Origin: CAVPCZ01 sp963779225
Lineage (GTDB): Bacteria > Bacteroidota > Ignavibacteria > UBA10030 > UBA6906
Length of the DNA: 64,000 nt
Direction: 5' to 3'
Assembly: GCA_963779225.1 (NCBI GenBank)
Contig: CAVZWW010000003.1
Coordinates: 2,976,001-3,040,000, forward strand
Part shown: in pieces, positions 1 to 8,519 of the stretch
Layout of the letters: each line of letters opens with the position of its first letter
Position numbering within the stretch: the first letter of the stretch is position 1
The notes under the pieces: generated by a model
Told to the model about the DNA's origin: nothing
The model's input: only the letters and a program-made list of their open reading frames with translations
Databases searched by the model: none
Program-made: the position numbers and the translations under genes

Positions 1-1
1 C

Positions 2-673
2 AAGGCCATCGTGGGCGGGCTCGCACGGATCGATGACCAGCCTGTCATGATCATCGGGCACCAGAAGGGACGTGACACCAAATCGAATCTGTACCGGAAT
101 TTCGGCATGCCGAATCCCGAGGGGTACCGCAAAGCCCTGCGCCTGATGAAGCTCGCCGAGAAGTTCGGCAGACCCGTCATTACGCTTCTGGATACACCCG
201 GAGCGTTCCCCGGTCTTGAGGCGGAGGAACGCGGACAGGCGGAAGCGATCGCGCGTAATCTGCTCGAAATGGCCCGGCTGCGCGTTCCGATCATCGTGGT
301 AATCATCGGGGAAGGTGCTTCGGGCGGTGCGCTCGGACTGGGTGTCGGAGACCGGATCCTTATGCTGGAGTACGCATGGTATTCCGTCATCTCTCCGGAA
401 AGTTGCTCGAGCATTCTCTGGCGGAGCTGGAACTACAAAGAGCAGGCGGCGGAAGCGCTTCAGCTGACGGCACCGGATCTTCTGAAACAGGGAATCATCG
501 ACGTCATCGTCCCGGAACCGCTGGGCGGAGCGCATCGCGATCACGCGCAGATCAGCACCATACTCAAAGACATGCTCCTGGAAGAAATCAAACATCTCAA
601 GAAATTCAAACCGGACAAACTCGTGGAACGGCGCATCGACAAGTTTTCAAAGATGGGTGTGACGGCCGCGTAG
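2..673 (+). CDS. accA: Acetyl-CoA carboxylase carboxyltransferase subunit alpha (3' part)
   Basis: This is the C-terminal 223 residues of AccA; the gene begins before the window. AccA and AccD form the carboxyltransferase that moves the carboxyl group from biotin-BCCP to acetyl-CoA, giving malonyl-CoA, the first committed step of fatty acid synthesis in the cytoplasm. The visible part holds the crotonase-like core: GHQKGRDT, the substrate-loop region LLDTPGAFPGLEAEERGQ, and the oxyanion/helix segment GEGASGGALGLGVGDR followed by YAWYSVISPE, all in the order usual for AccA. It stops 31 bp before the thioesterase gene, so the two may share a transcript. Identity is secure; only the 5' end is missing. 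Confidence 0.95.
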   Translation, partial: KAIVGGLARIDDQPVMIIGHQKGRDTKSNLYRNFGMPNPEGYRKALRLMKLAEKFGRPVITLLDTPGAFPGLEAEERGQAEAIARNLLEMARLRVPIIVVIIGEGASGGALGLGVGDRILMLEYAWYSVISPESCSSILWRSWNYKEQAAEALQLTAPDLLKQGIIDVIVPEPLGGAHRDHAQISTILKDMLLEEIKHLKKFKPDKLVERRIDKFSKMGVTAA

Positions 674-704
674 GAAACCGGAGAGACAGGGAAGGGAACT
701 GCAT

Positions 705-1133
705 ATGATTCGGTGTGAGACCATCCTCCGCGTGCGGTATGCCGACACGGACCAGATGCGGCACGCCTACTACGGCGTCTACTTTGAATATTTCGAGCAG
801 GGTCGATCCGATATGATGCGCGGGATCGGCCTTCCGTATCCCCAGTTTGAGGAGATGGGATTCCAGCTTCCGGTGATTGAGGCGCATGCGGAGTACAAGA
901 GGCCGGCACGGTACGACGACCAGCTTACGGTGGTCACCATGCTGCGCGAAAAGCCCGTTGCGCGGGTGCGACTCGACTACACCGTATACAATGACCGGAA
1001 GACGGACGTGATTGCGGAGGGGTACACGATCCACGGTTTCCTGAATGTCGCCACGGGAAAACCCACACGCGCACCGGCGATCTTTCTGGAGCACGTGGAA
1101 AAAGCCATGGCCGCCGACACAACGAAGGAATAG
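705..1133 (+). CDS. YbgC/FadM-like acyl-CoA thioesterase (hotdog fold)
   Basis: A 142-residue single-domain hotdog protein. The N-terminal motif RVRYADTDQMRHAYYGVYF matches the 4-hydroxybenzoyl-CoA thioesterase/YbgC signature; Asp16 is at the position of the catalytic acid. Known relatives hydrolyse short or medium acyl-CoA thioesters in the cytoplasm, and some associate with the cell envelope. A purine-rich stretch (GAAGGGA) lies just upstream of the ATG. It sits between accA and a Trm112-like gene with almost no spacing, which fits a role in acyl-CoA housekeeping. The glycine pair usual after the DTD motif in YbgC is replaced here by Met-Arg, so the substrate is not predicted. Confidence 0.85.
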   Translation: MIRCETILRVRYADTDQMRHAYYGVYFEYFEQGRSDMMRGIGLPYPQFEEMGFQLPVIEAHAEYKRPARYDDQLTVVTMLREKPVARVRLDYTVYNDRKTDVIAEGYTIHGFLNVATGKPTRAPAIFLEHVEKAMAADTTKE

Positions 1134-1135
1134 GC

Positions 1136-1330
1136 ATGCTCAAACGTGAATTGCTGGATCTCCTCTGCTGCCCGAAATGCAAGAGTGATCTGGATTACCG
1201 GGCTGCAGAGAACACCCTGACCTGCACGCGCTGTGCGACTGTGTACCCCGTGCGCAACGACATTCCCATCCTGCTCGTGGACCTTCAAGACCCGCACGAG
1301 CCCGCCGGCAGCCATGATGCCAGACACTGA
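1136..1330 (+). CDS. Trm112/YcaR-like zinc-ribbon protein
   Basis: A 64-residue protein beginning MLKRELLDLLCCPKCKSDL, with a second cysteine pair in LTCTRCATVYPVRNDIPILL. This is the Trm112p/UPF0434 pattern: two CxxC knuckles and the conserved YPV-x-DIP-x-LL stretch. In eukaryotes and archaea Trm112 activates methyltransferases; in bacteria the role of the family is poorly known. The start is 2 bp after the thioesterase stop and the 3' end overlaps nadC by 17 bp, indicating translational coupling. The full expected length is present. Confidence 0.85.
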   Translation: MLKRELLDLLCCPKCKSDLDYRAAENTLTCTRCATVYPVRNDIPILLVDLQDPHEPAGSHDARH

Positions 1331-2179
1331 CGGCGGAGCCCTCCAGCGCCTGATCGAAGCCGCCCTTCTTGAAGACGTGGGAATGGGCGACGTCACGAGC
1401 GAAGCGATCTTCCCCGAGGATCAGCACGCCACCGCCGACCTTTCTCTGCAAGGAGGCGGGAATCATCGCCGGACTCGAGGTCGCCGCCATGGTCATGAGC
1501 TTCTGCGATCCCGATGTCGAATTTCGATCTTCTTCGGCCTGATGGATCCGTGGTCGGGAAGGGCGACGTTCCAGCGACTGCCGCCGGGAGTGTTCGCGGG
1601 TTGCTCAAAGCCGAACGCACGGCATTGAATCTTCTTCAGCGAATGAGCGGCATCGCCACGATCACCCGCGATTACGTCAGCGCGGTTCGAGGTACCGGTG
1701 CACGTATCACGGACACGCGGAAAACGGTTCCCGGCCTCCGGCTGCTCGACAAATGGGCGGTGCGGCTGGGGGGCGGCGTGAATCACCGTTTCGGCCTGGA
1801 TGATATGGTCCTGATAAAGGACAACCATGTGGCGGCTGCGGGCGGTCTCACCGCGGCGGTAAGCCGCTGCCGGAGCTATCTCGCTGATCGCCGGCTCCAG
1901 CTCAGATTGGAGGTGGAGACGAAATCGCTGGACGAGGTACGTGAAGCGCTCGGCTGCGAAGGGGTCGACCGGATCATGCTGGACAACTTCACGCCGGGCG
2001 CCATGCGCGAAGCCGTGGCGATCGATCGGGGGCGTGTGGAGGTGGAAGCGTCGGGGGGCATCACGCTCCAGACCGTCCGTGAGGTCGCCGAAACCGGGGT
2101 GGATGTGATTTCTGTGGGTGCGCTGACGCACTCGGTGAAGGCCCTCGACATCTCTCTCGAATTGTCCGCATATGCTTGA
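1314..2179 (+). CDS. nadC: Nicotinate-nucleotide pyrophosphorylase (two frame changes)
   Basis: Quinolinate phosphoribosyltransferase, which makes nicotinate mononucleotide from quinolinate and PRPP in de novo NAD synthesis. The N-terminus shows the usual LIEAALLEDVGMGDVTSEAI; the main barrel domain has TARITDTRKTVPGLR-like text, HRFGLDDMVLIKDNH, LEVETKSLDE, and the closing EASGGITLQTV and DVISVGALTHS. Two single-base insertions break the frame: an extra A in CAAG near 1450 and an extra T in the TTT at 1522-1524. Removing both gives one continuous 288-residue product. The start (tandem ATG at 1314 and 1317) lies inside the Trm112-like gene. Sequencing error is more likely than decay, since nadA and nadB are also in this window. 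Confidence 0.85.
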
Positions 2180-3718
2180 CAAGATCAAGCGGCTCGGGAC
2201 GGATACCGCCGTCTACGGGATCAGTACGATTCTCGGCCGTTTTCTCACCTTTCTCCTCACACCCCTCTACACGCATGCCCTTTCCCGGAAGATCTCGGCA
2301 TCGTCGCCACGGTGTATGCGTACATCGCCTTCCTGAATGTCGTGTACGGATACGGGATGGAAGGCGCCTACATGAAGTATGTGTCGACGATGGAAATCGG
2401 CAACCGCCGGCAGGTCTTCACGGTTCCGTTCTTTGCGGTGGGCCTCACGTCGCTGTTCCTCTCGGGCTTGCTGATATTCCGGTCACCACTCGTTGCAGAC
2501 TGGATCCACGTGCCCGCACCCCTGGCGGGAATCGTTGCTCAGGGAGCGTTGATTCTCTTCCTGGATGCCCTTACCCTGATCCCGTTTGCCTCCCTCCGGA
2601 TGGCTTCTCAGGCACGGACGTTTGCATTCATCAAGGTCGCCGGGATACTCGTCAATGTGCTGTGCAACGTCCTTTTCCTCTTCGTGTTCAAGGCCGGCGT
2701 GGAAGGGATCTTCCTGAGCAACATCATCTCCGCCGTTGTTGTGCTGATCCTGCTGCTCCCCACCATTGTGCGCGGCCTTGCGTTCTTCGTGGCCCGGAGG
2801 ACTCCTGGGAGCTCTGCTGCGGTTCGGTCTCCCCTCGGTCCCTGCCGGGATCGCGGGGATCATGATCCAGGTGATCAATCGTCCCATTCTGGAATCCCTT
2901 AGCGGTAAAGCGGCGGTGGGGGTGTTCCAGGCCAACTACCGCCTTGGGATCTTCATGATGCTCCTTGTCTCGATGTTCGATTTTGCATGGCGCCCGTTTT
3001 TCCTTCAGCACGCAAGAGATCCCGATGCACGTCCGCTTTTTGCTCGGATTATGACCTACGTCGTGTCTCATTATGGCGGCCGTGTTTCTCACTCTGAGCT
3101 TCTTCCTGGAGCCGTTCGTTCGCTGGCAGATTTTTGCCGGCCACTCACTAATTGCCCCGCCCTTCTGGGAGGGACTGGATATCGTTCCCGTTATTCTCCT
3201 GGCATATCTTTTCCTCGGAGTGTACAACAATCTGATTGCGGGGATATACATCGAAAAGAGGACGGCACGGCTTCCGCTGGTCACGTTCATTGCGGCCGGC
3301 GTCAACGTCGCCGCCAACTATGCTGCTGATTCCACAGTACGGACTCATGGGGGCGGCATACGCGACACTGGCAAGCTATCTCGTCATGGCCGTCTTGATG
3401 TACCTGATGGTCCGCAAGATTTATCCTGTCCCGTATGAATGGATGAGGTTGACCAAAATCGGCGGCGCGGCTGTCGCGGTGTACGCACTGACTGAACTGG
3501 TTGACGCCGGCACCTGGACGATTGCCTGGAGAGGGGGGCTGCTTCTTTGCTTTCCGTTCCTGCTCTATCTGCTCCGGTTCTTCGTTCCCGGTGAATTGCC
3601 GGGAGTGGCCCGCCTTCTGCGCCCGGTCCGGCCCCGCGCGACCGATACGGTTGTGTCCTCCCGGGGACGCAGGGTGATGGTTTTTCCCTCCCGAATTCCG
3701 TATTTTGTATATCTATGA
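2172..3718 (+). CDS. Wzx/MATE-type polysaccharide flippase (four frame changes)
   Basis: A multispanning membrane protein of about 515 residues once four frame changes are repaired (near 2285, 2800, 3070 and 3319: one missing C in a C run and three extra bases). The first segment, MLDKIKRLGTDTAVYGIS, is the usual start of oligosaccharide flippases of the MOP superfamily, and later segments show about twelve to fourteen hydrophobic stretches, with paired positively charged loops. Relatives move undecaprenyl-linked sugar units across the inner membrane. No glycosyltransferase genes are nearby, so the cargo is unknown. Its start overlaps nadC by 8 bp and its stop overlaps the next gene (ATGA). 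It could be a true pseudogene, but similar indels in essential genes argue for assembly error. Confidence 0.7.
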
Positions 3719-4719
3719 ATACACTGACGAAACACGGCTATTCACCCGAACAACCCCTTCAGGTGGGGGGACAGGCGGTCATTGAAGGGGTGATGATGCG
3801 CGGCCCGCGTTACCTGGCGACCGCTGTCCGGCGGCGGAACGGGCGCATCGAAGTTCAGCGCGAATCGTATACAGCGCTCGGGGACCGGGTGAAGACCTTC
3901 AAACTTCCGGTGTTGCGCGGCGCGGCCGGACTGGTGGAGATGCTCACCATAGGGATTCGCTCGCTGAACTATTCTGCCCGGGTGGCGATGGAAGACGAAA
4001 GCGGCATTGCCGCCGTCCCGGATGGTAGTGAAGGAAAGAAGCAGAAAGGGATGGCGCTCGGCTTCACGGTTGCCGTGGCACTCCTTCTCGGCGTGGCGCT
4101 TTTCTTCGTCACACCACTTCTCCTGGCCACACTCCTGTTTAACGTCTCCCAGGAAGCGCTGCTCTTCAATCTCGCTGCGGGGTTTGTCAGGCTGGTTCTG
4201 TTTCTGGCCTACCTCTCCGGCATCTCCCTCCTGAAGGATGTCCGCCGCCTCTTTGCCTATCACGGGGCCGAGCACAAGTCGGTATTTGCCTTCGAGCTCG
4301 GACTGCCGCTGACCGCAGGTGTAGCGGCCCTCCAGAGCCGCTTCCACCCCCGGTGCGGGACCAGCTTCCTGTTGATTGTCATGCTGGCCTCAATCGTCCT
4401 GTTTGCTCTTGTGGACACCGTGCTGATCGCCATGCTGGGCACATTGACCTTCGCTGTACGTCTGGCCGTCCATCTTCCGCTGATCCCTCTCATTGGCGGG
4501 TTATCCTATGAAGTGATCCGGTGGACCGCACGTCATACCGGATCCTTCTGGGGGCGGCTCCTTGTTCTGCCCGGATTGTGGCTCCAGCGTATTACCACCC
4601 GTGAGCCGGATGAGGCGCAACTGGAAGTTGCATTGACGGCGCTGCGTGCGGCAATCGGGGAGGACGAGCACGTTACCCCGCCACCGGTATCCGGGGTTTC
4701 CGAGGTGAGAGGGCGGTGA
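3715..4719 (+). CDS. DUF1385 (YqhQ-like) membrane protein
   Basis: A 334-residue protein whose N-terminus has the family hallmark VGGQAVIEGVMMRGP. A central block of hydrophobic helices (roughly residues 112-175 and 215-265) surrounds the conserved YHGAEHKSVFAFE and FHPRCGTSFLLIVML motifs, whose His, Glu and Cys residues have been proposed to bind metal. The biochemical role is not established. The gene lies immediately upstream of prfA, a pairing seen in many bacteria, and overlaps the flippase stop by four bases. The frame is intact and the length is normal for the family. Confidence 0.85.
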   Translation: MNTLTKHGYSPEQPLQVGGQAVIEGVMMRGPRYLATAVRRRNGRIEVQRESYTALGDRVKTFKLPVLRGAAGLVEMLTIGIRSLNYSARVAMEDESGIAAVPDGSEGKKQKGMALGFTVAVALLLGVALFFVTPLLLATLLFNVSQEALLFNLAAGFVRLVLFLAYLSGISLLKDVRRLFAYHGAEHKSVFAFELGLPLTAGVAALQSRFHPRCGTSFLLIVMLASIVLFALVDTVLIAMLGTLTFAVRLAVHLPLIPLIGGLSYEVIRWTARHTGSFWGRLLVLPGLWLQRITTREPDEAQLEVALTALRAAIGEDEHVTPPPVSGVSEVRGR

Positions 4720-4722
4720 GCG

Positions 4723-5787
4723 ATGCTTGAACGACTGGAACACGTGCGTCGGCGTTATGAGGAACTTACGCGGCTCCTCGCTGATCCCGATGTTCTCCAG
4801 AACCAGGACCGCCGGCGCGAGATTAGCAAGGAACACAGCGATCTTACGCCGCTGATGCGGGTGTACGATCGGTACGTAAAAGCACGTCAGGATCTTGCGG
4901 GCCTGCGGGAGCTGGTGGAGACGCCGGGCGACACGGAGATGAAACAGCTGGCCTATGCCGAACTGGACGGCACGCGCGCCCAGGTTGCGGCGCTGGAGGA
5001 CGAGCTGAAGGTGCTGCTCGTTCCGCGGGATCCGAACGACAGCAAGAACGTTATTGTGGAAATCCGGGCAGGTACGGGAGGCGATGAGGCCGCGCTTTTC
5101 GCCTCCGACCTCTTCCGCATGTATTCCCGTTTTGCGGAGACAAAGGGGTGGAAGGTGGAGGTCCTCGACGCCAACGACACCGGCCTGGGGGGCATCAAGG
5201 AGATCTCCTTCAGCCTGATCGGCACCGACGTGTACGGGTTGATGAAATTCGAGAGCGGCGTGCACAGAGTGCAGCGTGTCCCGGAGACCGAGGCACAGGG
5301 TCGTGTCCACACGTCGGCAGCCACGGTGGCAATTCTTCCGGAAGTGGAACAGGTGGACGTGGCCATCAACACCGCGGACCTGCAGATTGACACATTCCGC
5401 TCCGGCGGGAAGGGGGGGCAGAATGTGAACAAGGTGGAAACCGCCGTGCGGATCACTCACAGGCCGACGGGCATCATCGTGGTGTGCAGGCAGGAACGTT
5501 CCCAATTTCAGAATCGTGAACGCGCAATGAAGATGTTGCGGGCGAAAATGTACGAGGCGGCAACCCAGGCGGCTGTCGGGGATGTGGCCGCACAACGCAA
5601 GACAATGGTCAAGACGGGGGATCGAAGCGAAAAGATCCGGACGTACAACTTTCCGCAGAACCGGATTACGGACCACCGGATCGGGTTGACGCTGTACAAT
5701 CTTGCCGAGATCATTAACGGACGAATGGATGAGCTCGTGGAGCAGCTTGTCCTTGCGGACAAAGCCCAGAAACTCAGAAACGAATAA
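4723..5787 (+). CDS. prfA: Peptide chain release factor 1
   Basis: A 354-residue class I release factor that recognises UAA and UAG in the ribosomal A site and triggers peptide release. The N-terminal helical domain (MLERLEHVRRRYEEL and ISKEHSDLTPL) and the C-terminal block GDRSEKIRTYNFPQNRITDHR are RF1-type. The codon-recognition tripeptide, PxT in RF1, is PET at residues 187-189. The universal GGQ loop is at 231-233, in the context GGKGGQNVNKVETAVR. It directly follows the DUF1385 gene and converges, with no gap, on the tadA stop. No prmC methyltransferase gene is adjacent. The frame is complete. Confidence 0.93.
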   Translation: MLERLEHVRRRYEELTRLLADPDVLQNQDRRREISKEHSDLTPLMRVYDRYVKARQDLAGLRELVETPGDTEMKQLAYAELDGTRAQVAALEDELKVLLVPRDPNDSKNVIVEIRAGTGGDEAALFASDLFRMYSRFAETKGWKVEVLDANDTGLGGIKEISFSLIGTDVYGLMKFESGVHRVQRVPETEAQGRVHTSAATVAILPEVEQVDVAINTADLQIDTFRSGGKGGQNVNKVETAVRITHRPTGIIVVCRQERSQFQNRERAMKMLRAKMYEAATQAAVGDVAAQRKTMVKTGDRSEKIRTYNFPQNRITDHRIGLTLYNLAEIINGRMDELVEQLVLADKAQKLRNE

Positions 5788-6276
5788 TTATCCCTGCCCG
5801 GGCTTCCCCAGCCCGTTCCTTCTCACCTTCGTGAAGAATTCCGACAGCATCCCCCCGCAACGCCCGCTCAGAATCCCCCCGATAAGATCAACCCGGTGAT
5901 TGAGACGTCCATCCTGGACGATATTGAACAGGGTGCCGCATGCTCCGGCTTTGGGATCGGGAGCTCCGTACACAAGACGTGGAACGCGGGCCAGCACGAT
6001 AGCGCCGGCGCACATAGCGCAGGGTTCCAGTGTCACATAGAGCGTGCAATCCTCCAGCCGCCTGCTGCCCAGGCTTGTGGAGGCCGCGGTGATGGCTATC
6101 ATCTCGGCATGCGCTGTGGGATCCTGTAATGTTTCCGTCTGGTTGTAGCCCCGGCCCACGATGCGGTTGTCGTGGACAATAATCGCACCGATGGGTACTT
6201 CTTTTCGACGGAGAGCCTGTTCGCCTTCGCGTATGGCAAATTCCATCCAGTGTTCATCCGGTGTCGGAGTCGTCAT
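5788..6276 (-). CDS. tadA: tRNA-specific adenosine deaminase
   Basis: A 162-residue cytidine-deaminase-fold zinc enzyme that converts A34 to inosine in tRNA-Arg(ACG). The zinc site and catalytic acid are visible: HAE at residues 56-58 and PCAMC at 85-89, with the conserved N-terminal EVPIGAIIV. An upstream in-frame ATG at 6315 would lie inside the preceding nitroreductase gene; the ATG at 6276, 4 bp after that gene's stop, gives the normal family length and was chosen. It is cotranscribed with the nitroreductase from a minus-strand promoter at 6854-6882. Confidence 0.9.
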   Translation of the reverse strand: MTTPTPDEHWMEFAIREGEQALRRKEVPIGAIIVHDNRIVGRGYNQTETLQDPTAHAEMIAITAASTSLGSRRLEDCTLYVTLEPCAMCAGAIVLARVPRLVYGAPDPKAGACGTLFNIVQDGRLNHRVDLIGGILSGRCGGMLSEFFTKVRRNGLGKPGQG

Positions 6277-6280
6277 GGGG

Positions 6281-6790
6281 TTACCAGTGTTCCTGATGGA
6301 TTCGTCGACGGTCATAGCGATCGTTCGGTGGTTTTTCTTCCGCAGGCAGGCCGATCGGAAGAAGAGCGAAGGGGAGAATCGAATCCGGGAGGGTGATCAC
6401 CCTGCGGACTTCGGCGACACGTGCCTCGCGGGGATAGACGCCCACCCATACGCTTCCCAGGCCGGCCCCGTGAGCGGCGAGCAGCATATTCTGCACCGCA
6501 GCAGCACAGTCCTGCGGCCAGTAGTCCTTGTGCTTCACCAGCTCCATATCTGCACATACCAGGATGGCCAGCGGAGCCTCCCGGAGCATATCCGCATACG
6601 GGTGAGATTCGCTGAGAGCCACAAGGGTCTTGCGTTCTCTGATAACCAGGAAGTGCCATGGTTGTTCGTTACCGGCGGAAGGCGCAGCGCAACCCGCGCG
6701 CACAATGCGGTCAAGCAAGCCATCCATGACGACATCCGGTTTGTACCGGCGTATGCTTCTGCGTCCTGCAATGGCGTCAAAGAGATCCAT
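6281..6790 (-). CDS. Nitroreductase-family FMN oxidoreductase
   Basis: A 169-residue protein of the NADH oxidase/nitroreductase superfamily. It starts MDLFDAIAGRRSIRRYKPD, with the paired arginines that contact FMN phosphate, continues with APSAGNEQPWHFLVI, and ends with the GLGSVWVGVYP segment that lines the flavin pocket. Such dimeric flavoproteins reduce nitroaromatics, quinones or other small acceptors with NAD(P)H; the native substrate cannot be read from the sequence. It is the first gene of a two-gene unit with tadA. Confidence 0.87.
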   Translation of the reverse strand: MDLFDAIAGRRSIRRYKPDVVMDGLLDRIVRAGCAAPSAGNEQPWHFLVIRERKTLVALSESHPYADMLREAPLAILVCADMELVKHKDYWPQDCAAAVQNMLLAAHGAGLGSVWVGVYPREARVAEVRRVITLPDSILPFALLPIGLPAEEKPPNDRYDRRRIHQEHW

Positions 6791-6853
6791 GGATGAACAA
6801 AATGGTCATATGGGGAAAGTGCAGGGAACCGGGAGGCAATCCTGCTGGGCTTC

Positions 6854-6882
6854 AGTATACAAAAGTCGTACGCCTATGTCAA
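6854..6882 (-). promoter_or_regulatory. Consensus sigma70-like promoter for nitroreductase-tadA
   Basis: Read on the minus strand, TTGACA (6882-6877) is followed after exactly 17 bp by TATACT (6859-6854). Transcription would start near 6846, giving a leader of about 55 nt before the nitroreductase ATG at 6790. This is the closest match to the classical consensus in the window. Confidence 0.75.
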
Positions 6883-7017
6883 TGTTCGGTTGCGCTTTGC
6901 GTCCCGTTCTCCTTCGGACTTTCCGCTGTCGGTCTCCGGGGCCGTTGCCCTTGTGCCCCGCCTGAGAATCTCTTCGGGAACTGGACTGCCGCCCGAAGCG
7001 GGATTGCTTCCGTTGCC

Positions 7018-7046
7018 TTGACAACCATACCTATCGGACGTACCTT
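7018..7046 (+). promoter_or_regulatory. Promoter for rmuC
   Basis: TTGACA at 7018-7023, a 17 bp spacer, and TACCTT at 7041-7046. Transcription would begin near 7053, about 160 nt ahead of the chosen rmuC start. Confidence 0.6.
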
Positions 7047-7214
7047 AAGCTATTGAGCATCCGGAATCCTCGGACCCGGGCCGTCTTGCGGGCTGCCGCA
7101 CGGTCCGGGTTAATGCTGCCGGCATGGAACACCAGTCAGAAGGGGAACAGTGAAGACGAAGAAACGCCATTGTCCGCGGGGTGGAGAGCGATCATCTCTT
7201 CCCGGCCTGAACAC

Positions 7215-8450
7215 ATGACCGACCCTGTCGTGATTGTCCTCGTCTTCTGTGGCGGAGCTGTGTTCGGCGCGGCCGTGGTCCTGCTGGTGAGCGCAATACG
7301 GCGGGCCGACACCGCCGCCCTGGCGGAACGTCTGGCCGGGCGCGCTGAAGAACAACGGCTGGAAGATCTGCGGGCACTCGTCGAACGGATGAAAGACTCC
7401 TTCGGTGCGCTCTCCTTTGATGCTCTGACGCGCAACAGCAGAGAGTTCCTCCAGCTCGCACACGAGACCCTGGCGCGGCAATCACAGGCGGGTCAGCAGG
7501 AGCTGGAGGGAAAAAAGCGGCTCATTGACCAGAACCTTGACGCCATACGCAATGACCTGCAAGGTGTGCAGAGCCTGGTTTCAGAGCTCGAAAAGGACAG
7601 GGAACAGAAGTTCGGCCAGCTGACGAATCAGCTGCGCGAAACCGCCGAACAGACTGAGCGTCTGCGGCAAACCTCCGAGCATCTCCGCAATGCCCTTGCG
7701 AGTCGCGATGTCCGCGGGCAATGGGGACAGCGGATGGCCGAGGATGTGCTCAAACTTGCGGGCTTTCTGGAAGGCATCAACTACGTCAAACAGAAATCCG
7801 TCCCCACGGGGACGACTATCCCCGATTATACCTTCTTCCTCCCGCAACAGCTGAAAGTCAATATGGATGTGAAGTTCCCTCTGGATAATTACGTGCAGTT
7901 TATGGAGGCGCAGGCGGAGAGCGACCGGCTGGTGTACAAGCGCCGGTTTCTGGCCGATGTGCGGGCACGGATCAAGGAAGTCACCACCCGGGACTATATC
8001 AACCCTGCGGACCACACCGTGGATTACGTCCTGGTGTTCATTCCCAACGAGCAGGTATACGGCTTCATCAATGAGCACGATCACTCGGTAATGGATGATG
8101 CCCTCAAACAGAAAGTCATTTTGTGTTCCCCCCTGACGCTGTATGCGATTCTCGCGGTCATACGGCAGGCGGTGGACAACTTCAATCTCGAACAGACCGC
8201 GGCACAGATGCTTTCGCTTCTTGGCTCCTTCCACAAGCAATGGGAAGCATTTGTGAAGGCTCTTGACAAGATGGGAAAACGCATCGACGAGGCGCAGCAG
8301 GAATTTCACACGCTGACGGGCACCCGGCGGCGCGCGCTCGAAAGGCCCTTACAGCAGATCGAAGATCTCCGTAGACAGCGGGGGATCGAGCCGGCGCCAG
8401 ACCTGCCTGAACCGGCACCGGATGATGCGGAGGATCCGGCGCCTCCGTGA
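7215..8450 (+). CDS. rmuC: DNA recombination protein RmuC
   Basis: A 411-residue protein with one N-terminal membrane helix (about residues 3-22), a long coiled coil with many charged residues to about 150, and the RmuC core from about 165 on. Core text includes LAGFLEGINYVKQKS, PDYTFFLP, VNMDVKFPLDNY, YVLVFIPNEQVYGFI and SPLTLYAILAVIRQA. RmuC limits recombination at inverted repeats in E. coli and belongs to the PD-(D/E)XK nuclease superfamily. The ATG at 7215 was chosen because it begins the membrane helix. It is followed by a perfect 8 bp hairpin (8453-8474) that may end the transcript. Confidence 0.9.
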   Translation: MTDPVVIVLVFCGGAVFGAAVVLLVSAIRRADTAALAERLAGRAEEQRLEDLRALVERMKDSFGALSFDALTRNSREFLQLAHETLARQSQAGQQELEGKKRLIDQNLDAIRNDLQGVQSLVSELEKDREQKFGQLTNQLRETAEQTERLRQTSEHLRNALASRDVRGQWGQRMAEDVLKLAGFLEGINYVKQKSVPTGTTIPDYTFFLPQQLKVNMDVKFPLDNYVQFMEAQAESDRLVYKRRFLADVRARIKEVTTRDYINPADHTVDYVLVFIPNEQVYGFINEHDHSVMDDALKQKVILCSPLTLYAILAVIRQAVDNFNLEQTAAQMLSLLGSFHKQWEAFVKALDKMGKRIDEAQQEFHTLTGTRRRALERPLQQIEDLRRQRGIEPAPDLPEPAPDDAEDPAPP

Positions 8451-8452
8451 AT

Positions 8453-8474
8453 GTACGCCCGCATCAGGGCGTAC
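8453..8474 (+). terminator. Hairpin after rmuC, no U tract
   Basis: GTACGCCC (8453-8460), a 6 nt loop and GGGCGTAC (8467-8474) form a perfect 8 bp stem 2 bp past the rmuC stop. There is no T run, so it may be an RNA-stabilising or weak termination hairpin. Confidence 0.4.
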
Positions 8475-8519
8475 GTGCGATCATATCCCCTGTATCATCC
8501 AGCGAAGGATTGAAGCGAT

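Larger units (their letters stand above)
6791..7214. other. Divergent intergenic region
   Basis: This stretch separates the minus-strand nitroreductase unit from rmuC. It carries the two divergent promoters listed separately. A TTG at 7053 opens the rmuC frame, but the 54 extra residues it would add (SIRNPRTRAVLR and onward) look unlike RmuC, so the segment is treated as leader. No other gene, repeat or RNA was recognised. Confidence 0.5.

Noticed and set aside
4501..5676. Minus-strand open frame of 391 codons opposite DUF1385 and prfA
   Set aside because: It covers two clear plus-strand genes and resembles no protein family.
7053..7214. TTG at 7053 as the rmuC start
   Set aside because: The added residues do not look like RmuC and would precede the N-terminal membrane helix; the TTG falls where transcription is expected to begin.
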